A stretch of 33,837 nt of DNA from Frankia canadensis (lineage in GTDB: Bacteria > Actinomycetota > Actinomycetes > Frankiales > Frankiaceae), in NCBI RefSeq assembly GCF_900197875.1, contig NZ_FZMO01000526.1:1-33837 (forward strand), in the 5' to 3' direction. Below, one piece after another: positions 16,374 to 24,345 of the stretch. The notes under the pieces are model-generated. The model worked only from the letters and a program-made list of their open reading frames with translations. It searched no databases and had not been told where the DNA came from. The first letter of the stretch is position 1, and every line of letters starts with the position of its first letter. The translations under genes and the position numbers were made by a program.

Positions 16374-17461
16374 GGATTCTGGTCGACTGCGCCGGCGCTC
16401 GGATGGGTGGCGCGAAGCGGCTGCTCACCGAGTTCGACGTCTACCAGCGAACCGCCTGCCCCCCTGAGCTGAAGGTGATCGGGCGGGACCGCGCGGTGAG
16501 GGTGCCGTGGCTGCTGCGCCGCGAGATCACGGACGGACGCGTCGATCGGGCGGTGGCGCTGAACAACGTGGGCTTCCTGGTCGCCGGGCGCGAACGGCAC
16601 GTGTTGGTGCACGGAGCTCAGCACTTTCTGCGGCACGACGAGGCGCGGACGTTCGGATCGCTGATCAGCCCGGCTGCCCACGCCCAGGCACCCGTGGTGC
16701 GCATGGCGGTACGCCGGGCCGACCGGGTCTTCGTCCCGTCCACAAGCATGGCTGAGCGGGTCGTCCACGCCGTGCCGTCCGTGCGAGACCGGATCGTCAT
16801 CGCGTACAACCCCGTCACCCCACCCGATCCCAGCGCGGGCGTTGCCCGGGGCAGTCACGGCGACGGGGACGGCGAACAGCCGATGAAGATCCTCTGCCCC
16901 CTCCTGTTCAGCCCGCACAAGCGGATGGCCGACCATCTGCGCGTCGCCCTCGCGGCCCTCGACCTGCTGGCGGCACCGCCACACCCCGTCGAGGCCGTGC
17001 TCACCGTCACCGAGCGAGCCAGTCACCCTGAGGCCGGCCCCTTGGCGGGCCACCCACGGCTGCGTCTCATCGGGCCACAGTCACCGGCTACGGTCACGGA
17101 CATGCTGGCCCGCAGCGACGCCGTCTACTTCCCTTCCGAGTTCGAGTCGTTCGGATATCCGTTGGCGGAGGGTCGGGTGATGGGGGTCCCGGTGGTCGCC
17201 CTGGACTCCCCGCACAACCGTGAGATCGCCGGAGCCGCGCTGACCCCCTACCCGCGGGAGTCGCCCGACGAGGTCGCCAGCGCGATAATCGCCGCGCTGA
17301 CCGCAGAGGTGAGGCCGGACCAGAGCGGGCTGTTCGACCGCGGTCCCTACTTCGACCGGCTGTTGGGGCTCAGGTCCGGGTCGACGTCGACCGAGGTGGG
17401 GGCCACCCGTTCGAGATCACGTCGCTCAAGGTCAAGTCGCTCCAGACCGAGCCGCTCTTGA
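16370..17461 (+). CDS. GT4-like glycosyltransferase with Arg-Ser tail
   Basis: The 363-residue GT-B enzyme starts MRILVDCAGARMGGAKRLLTE (shown in part), with the donor site at PSEFESFGYPLAEGRVMGVP (255-274). PLLFSPHKRMADHL (177-190) lies at the domain boundary where GT4 enzymes bind the donor phosphate. The ATG overlaps the preceding gene's stop and has GGGAGAG upstream. The final 20 residues are almost entirely Arg and Ser, encoded by 15-bp repeats. They are read on the opposite strand as part of the convergent methyltransferase, so the two genes share 115 bp at their 3' ends. The tail is probably not needed for catalysis. Confidence 0.82.
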   Translation: MRILVDCAGARMGGAKRLLTEFDVYQRTACPPELKVIGRDRAVRVPWLLRREITDGRVDRAVALNNVGFLVAGRERHVLVHGAQHFLRHDEARTFGSLISPAAHAQAPVVRMAVRRADRVFVPSTSMAERVVHAVPSVRDRIVIAYNPVTPPDPSAGVARGSHGDGDGEQPMKILCPLLFSPHKRMADHLRVALAALDLLAAPPHPVEAVLTVTERASHPEAGPLAGHPRLRLIGPQSPATVTDMLARSDAVYFPSEFESFGYPLAEGRVMGVPVVALDSPHNREIAGAALTPYPRESPDEVASAIIAALTAEVRPDQSGLFDRGPYFDRLLGLRSGSTSTEVGATRSRSRRSRSSRSRPSRS

Positions 17462-18357
17462 CCGAGCCGGTCGGCCGGCGCGGCTTGGGCCGGTACATCC
17501 ACCACGAGCCCGCGGGAGGGGGTCGGCGCGGGCAACACTGCCACGTCCAGGCGACGGGCGACCAGTAGGTGCTGGCTGGCCACGTCGTCCTCGACGTCGA
17601 CCAGCGCGGAGATCGGGACCAGGTCGAGTTCGCCGAATCCGGCACCGGCGACGAGCCGGCGGACCTGCTCGGCGCTACGCCCGAAGCAGTTCAGCGCGAA
17701 GCGCAGCTTCGCCCGGCCGACGAGGCCTCGATCGGCGCGCCACTGCTGCTCGGTCCGCCAGTCCGGATCGCCGACCACCACGTCGACGAGCAGCCGCCCG
17801 CCCGGCCGCAGGGCTGCGTGCCAGTCACGAAGCGCGCGCGCGAACACCTCGTCGGTGAGGTGTTGCGCCACGGCGATGCAGTAGACGACGTCGACGTCGC
17901 GTCCGCTGCGCCGGAAGTCCTCGACGGTGAGGTACTCCAGGTTCGGCGCCGGGTTGAGCACCCGGGCGCAGGCAAGCACCCCGCGGGAGACGTCGACGGC
18001 GGTCACCGCGTGCACCCGGGGGGCGACGGCGGCGGCCAGATAGCCGGGGCCGCAGCCGACGTCGAGGACGTCGTCGTCCGGTTGCAGATAGCGCCCGAGC
18101 AGGTCGTCGGCGAGGATCTGCCGGGTGCGCCGGTTACGCTCGGCCGCGGCGTCGCGGTCGTGCTCGTCCGGTTGGAAGTAGTGCGGGCTCCAGGCCAGCA
18201 GGCGCAGTGCGACCTGCCGCCGGCGCTGGGCCGGGGTTACCGCCAGCAATGCCGGCACCCACCGCGCGCCGAGGAAGTTCTGCGCGCCGGCCGTCGCCAC
18301 GACGAACCCCGCCACCGGGCGGAGCCGACGCTCGACGGTCGATCCCCTGCCAGCCAT
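17347..18357 (-). CDS. Class I SAM-dependent methyltransferase with pentapeptide-repeat tail
   Basis: The 336-residue product has DVLDVGCGPG (97-106), the acidic VDVS (approximately 119-122) and PGGRLLVDVVVGDPDW in the core, a standard class I fold with an N-terminal extension of about 90 residues. ATG at 18357 has GAGAGGA upstream; the frame is open further up but without a site. The C-terminal region ends in a run of five-residue repeats of the type RLGLE/RLDLE, encoded by 15-bp repeats overlapping the convergent glycosyltransferase. It is the last gene of the glycan locus, next to rpoD. The target could be a sugar or a lipid-linked intermediate. Confidence 0.8.
   Translation of the reverse strand: MAGRGSTVERRLRPVAGFVVATAGAQNFLGARWVPALLAVTPAQRRRQVALRLLAWSPHYFQPDEHDRDAAAERNRRTRQILADDLLGRYLQPDDDVLDVGCGPGYLAAAVAPRVHAVTAVDVSRGVLACARVLNPAPNLEYLTVEDFRRSGRDVDVVYCIAVAQHLTDEVFARALRDWHAALRPGGRLLVDVVVGDPDWRTEQQWRADRGLVGRAKLRFALNCFGRSAEQVRRLVAGAGFGELDLVPISALVDVEDDVASQHLLVARRLDVAVLPAPTPSRGLVVDVPAQAAPADRLGQERLGLERLDLERRDLERVAPTSVDVDPDLSPNSRSK
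17409..17468. repeat. Four imperfect 15-bp tandem repeats in a 3' gene overlap
   Basis: Units at 17409-17423, 17424-17438, 17439-17453 and 17454-17468 share the pattern G(C/T)TC..GA/G.C.AG/C.C. On the minus strand they encode repeated R-L-(G/D)-L-E peptides; on the plus strand they give an Arg-Ser-rich end. Each unit keeps both frames open, so repeat expansion can extend both proteins at once. Confidence 0.8.
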
Positions 18358-18456
18358 GCCCGTCGTCCTCTCGGCCGGAGGCGGCACCGGAGCGTGCCGC
18401 CAGCACCGGACCGGCGATGATCGACGGACTGCGGCCATCGAAGATCAGAAAGCCCG

Positions 18457-18473
18457 ATACTCACCAAGAGTAT
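18457..18473. promoter_or_regulatory. Inverted repeat between rpoD and methyltransferase, possible operator
   Basis: ATACTC (18457-18462) and GAGTAT (18468-18473) form a perfect 6-bp inverted repeat with a 5-bp spacer in an AT-rich patch about 100 bp upstream of the methyltransferase start. The symmetry and low GC suggest a regulator-binding site or promoter element. No T tract follows, so it is not a typical terminator. Confidence 0.35.
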
Positions 18474-18521
18474 TAATGCGACCACCAAGGGTCAACGACC
18501 GGGAGGGGTGCGCCGGCCTTC

Positions 18522-19700
<1,179 letters not shown>

Positions 19701-19740
19701 GGGCGGAATCTCGTCACTTCCTTCTCGGGATCGACCCAGG

Positions 19741-21663
19741 TTACGCGGCACCTACGCCCCGCTCCCGGAGTTGACGCTTGTGCTGTTCCAAAGCGATCAG
19801 CTCACCGTAGGCACGGTTGAAGGCCTCGGCGTCGGACACCGGGTTGAGCCGCTGCACCCGCGACTTCAGGTCGGTGATCCGACGTGTCACATGCAACTCC
19901 TGTACGCGTGACATCTGCTCGTCGACATAACGATCATCAACATCGCGGTCGCACAACACCCTCTCCACGGCCAGAGCGGTGACGAGACGCCGCAGCTCCT
20001 CCTCCGTCGCCGCCGTGGACAGCTCGGCCACCCACGTGGCGACGTCACCGGTCCCCGCCAGCCCCCCGCACACCCCACCCAGCCGCGCGACCAGCTCGCG
20101 GATGGCGCGGTGCGCGGGAACAGTGAACATCTCCGGGGCCAGCGTGTCGAACATCGGCCCTGCAAGTCCCGGAAACTGGACGGCGAGCTTGAGCGCCTCC
20201 CGCTCGACGACCACGACCGGGTCGACGGTACCCGGCCGACGGCGGTCCACGGCGGACGCGACGGCGGCGGACCCGCGGCCCGCCCGCCCGGACCCCGGTG
20301 CCGGGGAGCCGGGCGCGGCCACCGAGCGGTGCTCGGCCACCCGGCGCACCACGAACTTCTCGTCGAGGAAGCCGAGCCAGCGGTCGAGGCTCACCGCGTA
20401 GCCGTGCCGCAGGCCGGCGTCCTTGATCCGGCCGACCAGCGGGGCGGCGGCGTCGAGCGCCGCGAGGCGACCCTCGGCGGTGTTGAGGTCGTAGCGGCCG
20501 AGCACGCCGCGGATGGCGAACTCGACCAGCGGCACCCGGCGGGCGACGAGCTCGCGCACCGCCGCGTCCCCCCCGCGCATCCACAGCTCGCACGGGTCGA
20601 GCCCGGACGGCTCGACGGCGACGAAGGTCTGGGTGGCGAAGCGCTCCTCGTGCTCGAAGGCCCGCATCGCGGCCTTCTGCCCGGCGGCGTCGCCGTCGAA
20701 GGTGAAGATGACCTCGCCGCGCCGCTCGTCGGAGTCCATCAGCAGCCGGCGGACGACCCCGACGTGCTCCTGGCCGAAGGCGGTGCCGCAGGTCGCCACC
20801 GCGGTCGTGACGCCGGCCAGGTGACAGGCCATGACGTCGGTGTAGCCCTCAACCACCACGACCTGGTAGCGCCGGGCGATGTCGCGGCGGGCGAGCTCCG
20901 CGCCGTAGAGCAGGCTCGCCTTCTTGAACAGCGGCGTCTCGGGAGTGTTGAGGTACTTGGGGCCGGCGTTCGGCGCGCCGTCGCCGGCGAGCAGGCGGCC
21001 GCCGAAACCGACGACCTCGCCTGCCAGGTCGCGGATCGGCCAGATGAGGCGGTGGTGGAACCGGTCGATCAGCCCACCGCGGCTGCCCTGCTTGGACAGC
21101 CCGCCGAGCACCAGCTCCTGGCCGGTGAAGCGGCGGGCGAGCAGGTGGCGGGTCAGCGTGTCCCAGCCCGTCGGCGCGTAGCCGACGCCGAAGCGGCGGG
21201 CGGCGTCCAGGTCGAACCCGCGGGCGTTGAGGAACTCCCAGCCCGCGCCCGCCGAGGGATGGCTCGTGAGCTGCTCGGCATAGAACTCGGCAGCGACACG
21301 GTGCGCCTCCAGCAGGCGCTGGCGCTGGCTGGAGACGGTGCGGTCGGTCGTGCCGCCGCCCTCGAAGGTCAGCGTCACCCCGGCGCGGCGGGCGAGGCGC
21401 TCGGCCGCCTCCCGGAAGCTCAGCCCATCGATCTCGCGGACGAAGGAGTAGACGTCGCCGCCCTGCTGGCAGCCGAAGCAGTGGAACAGACCGGTCGCCA
21501 CGTTGACATAGAAGGAGGGCGACTTCTCCTCGTGGAACGGGCACAGGCCGACCAGCTCGTTGCGCCCGGCCGGGCGCAGCTGGACATGCTCGGAGACGAC
21601 GTCCGCGATCGGCGAGCGCTCCCGGACGAGGGCGACGTCGGCGTCACGGATCCGTCCGGCCAT
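19741..21663 (-). CDS. dnaG: DNA primase
   Basis: The 640-residue enzyme makes RNA primers at the replication fork with DnaB helicase. The zinc-binding domain shows C41-x2-H44 and C62-x2-C65. The catalytic core has [14 protein letters not shown] (235-248), the TOPRIM glutamate in VEGYTDVMA (271-279) and the metal-binding [10 protein letters not shown] (322-331). The region after about 440 is low-complexity and then alpha-helical, as in the DnaB-binding end of actinobacterial primases. ATG at 21663 has a GGGGAGGGG ribosome site; a longer frame starts at 21720 but lacks one. dnaG next to rpoD is a widely conserved arrangement coupling replication and transcription genes. Confidence 0.96.
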   Translation of the reverse strand: MAGRIRDADVALVRERSPIADVVSEHVQLRPAGRNELVGLCPFHEEKSPSFYVNVATGLFHCFGCQQGGDVYSFVREIDGLSFREAAERLARRAGVTLTFEGGGTTDRTVSSQRQRLLEAHRVAAEFYAEQLTSHPSAGAGWEFLNARGFDLDAARRFGVGYAPTGWDTLTRHLLARRFTGQELVLGGLSKQGSRGGLIDRFHHRLIWPIRDLAGEVVGFGGRLLAGDGAPNAGPKYLNTPETPLFKKASLLYGAELARRDIARRYQVVVVEGYTDVMACHLAGVTTAVATCGTAFGQEHVGVVRRLLMDSDERRGEVIFTFDGDAAGQKAAMRAFEHEERFATQTFVAVEPSGLDPCELWMRGGDAAVRELVARRVPLVEFAIRGVLGRYDLNTAEGRLAALDAAAPLVGRIKDAGLRHGYAVSLDRWLGFLDEKFVVRRVAEHRSVAAPGSPAPGSGRAGRGSAAVASAVDRRRPGTVDPVVVVEREALKLAVQFPGLAGPMFDTLAPEMFTVPAHRAIRELVARLGGVCGGLAGTGDVATWVAELSTAATEEELRRLVTALAVERVLCDRDVDDRYVDEQMSRVQELHVTRRITDLKSRVQRLNPVSDAEAFNRAYGELIALEQHKRQLRERGVGAA

Positions 21664-21837
21664 CCGCCCCTCCCCTCGTCCCTGCCGGGCGAGGTACCTC
21701 GCCCGGGGCAGATCGCCCACCTATTGTGCGCTGCGTCATACCCACTGGGCCGATCTTTGGAACGCTGTGGGCGAACCTCCGGCCGAGGCCGGCGGCCGCG
21801 CACGCGGCGCCCCGCACATCGGTCCTACGGCTGCGAT

Positions 21838-21864
21838 GGTACGTGTCGTAAGCGCGACAGTACC
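21838..21864 (-). promoter_or_regulatory. Hairpin in the dnaG upstream region
   Basis: GGTAC-G-TGTCG (21838-21848) pairs with CGACAGTACC (21855-21864): ten base pairs with one bulged G around a six-base loop. It lies about 175 bp upstream of the dnaG start, near the candidate promoter. It may be an operator or an RNA leader structure. No T tract follows in either direction. Confidence 0.35.
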
Positions 21865-21951
21865 GATCATGCCACGTGAATGTTGAGGACAATGCCCGCC
21901 ACCTGCGGCGCAGTGATACACGGGCCGCCCGCGGCGATCATCGATCACCAC

Positions 21952-21970
21952 CCGGGCGACCGTCGCCCGG
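21952..21970 (-). terminator. Candidate terminator of dgt
   Basis: CCGGGCGA (21952-21959) and TCGCCCGG (21963-21970) form a perfect 8-bp stem with a 3-nt loop, about 120 bp past the dgt stop on the minus strand. There is no T tract, as is common for actinobacterial hairpin terminators. Confidence 0.4.
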
Positions 21971-22089
21971 CCGGCCGACGCGCCGTGGCCGCACCCGCGC
22001 GGGCTGCTTCCCACGGACCCGCCCCGTCCCCGCCCGGGGGTACGCGACTCCCCCGCGGGCAGGACGGCGGCGCGCGGGGGACCCACTCC

Positions 22090-23352
22090 TCACAGGACGC
22101 GGCGCACCGGGCGGCCGCGCAGCGCCGCGTGGCGCCGCTCGGCGCTGGCGTCGGTCAGCCGGGCAACCTGGTCGATGACCACCCGCAGCCGCGCCGCGTC
22201 GTCCGGCGCGGCCTGGAAGATCACCCGTAGCGACGGGTCCAGCGACCGCGGCGCGTCGCGCAGGAGCAGCTCGACGAGCTCGCCGATCACCTCCCGCTGG
22301 CGGACCTGGCGGGCCCGCGCCCCCGGGCGCTCCATGACGTACCAGGCCGTGACCCCCTTGAGCGCGGCGCACTCGGCGATCGTGGCCGGATCGACCACCA
22401 GGTCCGCGCCATAGCGCCGCAGCGGCCCCGCCGGGTGGCGCTCGCGGGTGGCGCGCACCGCCGCGCGGGAGAACCGGGCGATGAGCTCGCTGGTCATCTG
22501 TCGCAGGGCCGCCTGGCCGCGGGCCGAGGTGATCTCCGATCGGATCCACCAGGGCTGGGCACGCAGCGTGTCCAGGGCGGCGGCGACGGCCGCGGCGGTG
22601 GATTCGGGGAAGCGCCGCGCGGTCGCGGCCGCCAGCTCGTCACGGTGCGTGGCGTCATCGAGCGCGGCGAGCTCAATGTGCCCGGCGACGACGCCGTCCT
22701 CGAGATCGTGCACCGAGTAGGCGACGTCGTCGGCCCAGTCCATGATCTGCGCCTCGATGCAGCGCCGGCCGGGCGGCGCGCCCTCGCGCAGCCAGGCGAG
22801 GACGGCCAGGTCGTCGTCGTAGGCGCCGTACTTCACCGCGCCCGGGTCGGGGCCGCGGCCCCGCGCCCACGGGTACTTCGTCGCGGCGTCCAGGCTCGCC
22901 CGGGTCAGGTTCAGGCCCGCGCTGCGCCCGTCGTCGTCGACGATCTTGACCTCCAGCCTGGTCAGCTCCCGCAGGCTCTGCGCGTTGCCCTCGAAGCCGC
23001 CGCAGGCCCGCGCAGCCACGGCCAGTGCCTGCTCGCCGTTGTGCCCGAACGGGGGGTGACCGAGATCATGCGCCAGGCAGGCCGCGTCGACGAGGTCCGG
23101 GTCGGCGCCCAGCTGGGCGCCGAGCTCGCGGCCGACCTGCGCGGTCTCCAGCGAGTGCGTCAGCCGCGTACGCGGGAAGTCGTCGTCCAGCGGGCCCACG
23201 ACCTGTGTCTTTCCGGCGAGGCGGCGCAGCGCGCTGGAGTGCAGCACGCGCGCGCGATCCCGGGCAAAGGGACTGCGAGGCCCCGGTGTAGCCTTCGGAC
23301 GTTCCGCGACCCGACGGACCGTGTCCGGGGTGTCATACCACTCAGCGACCAC
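22090..23352 (-). CDS. dgt: Deoxyguanosinetriphosphate triphosphohydrolase-like HD protein
   Basis: The 420-residue protein belongs to the dGTPase branch of the HD superfamily, which splits dNTPs into nucleoside and triphosphate. RSPFARDRARVLHSSALRRL (26-45) is the family's opening signature. Metal ligands are H66 in RLTHSLE and H95-D96 in AHDLGHPPFGHNGE, followed by FEGNAQ; a later aspartate in the conserved DWADDVAYSVHD completes the site. GTG at 23352 is the best start although its ribosome site is weak; the frame continues to GTG 23418, which would overlap the likely promoter of the divergent small gene. The position upstream of dnaG is common in actinobacteria. True substrate preference cannot be inferred. 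Confidence 0.92.
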   Translation of the reverse strand: MVAEWYDTPDTVRRVAERPKATPGPRSPFARDRARVLHSSALRRLAGKTQVVGPLDDDFPRTRLTHSLETAQVGRELGAQLGADPDLVDAACLAHDLGHPPFGHNGEQALAVAARACGGFEGNAQSLRELTRLEVKIVDDDGRSAGLNLTRASLDAATKYPWARGRGPDPGAVKYGAYDDDLAVLAWLREGAPPGRRCIEAQIMDWADDVAYSVHDLEDGVVAGHIELAALDDATHRDELAAATARRFPESTAAAVAAALDTLRAQPWWIRSEITSARGQAALRQMTSELIARFSRAAVRATRERHPAGPLRRYGADLVVDPATIAECAALKGVTAWYVMERPGARARQVRQREVIGELVELLLRDAPRSLDPSLRVIFQAAPDDAARLRVVIDQVARLTDASAERRHAALRGRPVRRVL

Positions 23353-23447
23353 GAGCTTGAGCGTATCGGCGCGATTCGGGGACCCCGGCCGATCGCAGCG
23401 ACGATACTTTGTGCGCACCCTTCACCAAATCGGCCCGGAGGCCTGCC
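23353..23447. promoter_or_regulatory. Divergent promoter region between dgt and a small membrane protein
   Basis: This 95-bp gap has to hold both promoters. On the plus strand TACTTT (23405-23410) fits the TANNNT -10 pattern and would give a leader of about 30 nt. No clear -35 element is seen at the right distance. Confidence 0.3.
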
Positions 23448-23603
23448 GTGGACAAGATCATTAAGTATGCCGCCATCGCGTTCGTCATCTTCTTCGTGGT
23501 GACCGCACCCAACAGCGCGGCTGGCATCGTCCACCGCGCCTTCGGATGGCTGCACTCGTGGGGCAACGGCGTCTCCGAGTTCGTCAGTAACACCGTCGGG
23601 TGA
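23448..23603 (+). CDS. Small membrane protein, 51 residues
   Basis: GTG at 23448 has GGAGG six bases upstream, a strong reason to call this short frame. The product starts with a basic VDKIIKY and then a hydrophobic segment of about 15-18 residues (approximately 7-24). The rest is a mildly amphipathic tail ending in SEFVSNTVG. It looks like the small single-span proteins found near dgt in other actinobacteria, though I cannot name a family. The following PH-domain membrane protein starts 40 bp downstream on the same strand and may be cotranscribed. Function unknown. Confidence 0.75.
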   Translation: MDKIIKYAAIAFVIFFVVTAPNSAAGIVHRAFGWLHSWGNGVSEFVSNTVG

Positions 23604-23643
23604 TCCCCGTCCCGCCGGCCCCGATCTCTGAGACACTGCGGAC

Positions 23644-24183
23644 GTGGTGAGACTCCAGCTGCCGGACCCGGCCCAACGCGACACCAAGTACCTGGCGTCG
23701 CAGGAGCGCCTGGTCATGATGGTGCGTCTGCACTGGGCGGTGCTCCTGCCGATCCTGCTGCAGACCGTGGGCGCGGTCCTGCTCGCCCTGGTGGTGAACA
23801 TCCTGTTCGCCTCCAGGGACGTCAACGGCGGCTTCGTCACCACGCTGCTGTGGTACTTCGCCCTGTTCATGATCCTGCGCATGCTCTGGAAGATCGCGGA
23901 CTGGCAGTTCGACCACCTGATGATCACCGACAAGCGCCTGCTGAAGGTGTCGGGGATCTTCTTCCGCAAGGTGCAGACGATGCCGCTGTCCAAGATCACG
24001 GATCTCACCTACAACCGGGATCCGTTGGGCCGCCTGTTCGGCTACGGCGAGTTCGTGGTCGAGTCCGCCGGTCAGGACCAGGCACTGTCGAACATCAAGT
24101 TCCTGCCGCGGCCGGACCGGCTCTACCTCACCCTGGTCGACATGACCTTCGGTGGGGCGCCCTCCCCGGCCGGGGACGACTGA
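23644..24183 (+). CDS. PH-domain membrane protein
   Basis: The 179-residue product has two membrane segments (about 30-55 and 64-82) followed by a bacterial PH domain (bPH2/YdbT-like, about 86-167). The domain has its usual landmarks TDKRLL (95-100), MPLSKITDL (113-121) and GRLFGYGEFVVESAG (129-143). Such proteins are membrane-anchored and of unknown biochemical role. Two in-frame GTG codons (23644 and 23647) could start it; no ribosome site is visible, so the first is used. It ends ahead of a strong bidirectional terminator and is probably in one short operon with the 51-residue gene. Confidence 0.85.
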   Translation: MVRLQLPDPAQRDTKYLASQERLVMMVRLHWAVLLPILLQTVGAVLLALVVNILFASRDVNGGFVTTLLWYFALFMILRMLWKIADWQFDHLMITDKRLLKVSGIFFRKVQTMPLSKITDLTYNRDPLGRLFGYGEFVVESAGQDQALSNIKFLPRPDRLYLTLVDMTFGGAPSPAGDD

Positions 24184-24278
24184 CCGCGCACCCCTGACCA
24201 CGCTGCCAGGCCTCCCGTCTGGGGAGAGACGGATCTCTGGTCGGCCGCGTCGGCGCGACTGGGGGACGCGCCTCGGGC

Positions 24279-24316
24279 GGGGTCGGAGGGCTCACTCACA
24301 CGAGCCCTCCGACCCC
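24279..24316. terminator. Strong bidirectional terminator
   Basis: GGGGTCGGAGGGCTC (24279-24293) and GAGCCCTCCGACCCC (24302-24316) form a perfect 15-bp stem with an 8-nt loop, followed on the plus strand by GTTT. It lies between the convergent PH-domain gene and transketolase gene, where it can stop both transcripts. Confidence 0.9.
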
Positions 24317-24345
24317 GTTTCACGTTCTCCCCTGTCGCGGTCTGC

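Larger units (their letters stand above)
21664..22089. other. Intergenic region between dgt and dnaG
   Basis: These 426 bp contain no frame that looks like a gene; the open frames present are rich in Arg, Ala and Gly in all readings. They contain two strong hairpins, listed separately, and a candidate minus-strand promoter for dnaG (TTGTCC near 21890 with CATGAT about 15 bp downstream). The long dnaG leader suggests that the operon has its own promoter here. Confidence 0.5.

Noticed and set aside
21736-22086. Possible small gene between dgt and dnaG (minus strand)
   Set aside because: The translation is low-complexity (Arg, Ala, Gly, Pro), lacks a ribosome site, and overlaps the two hairpins.
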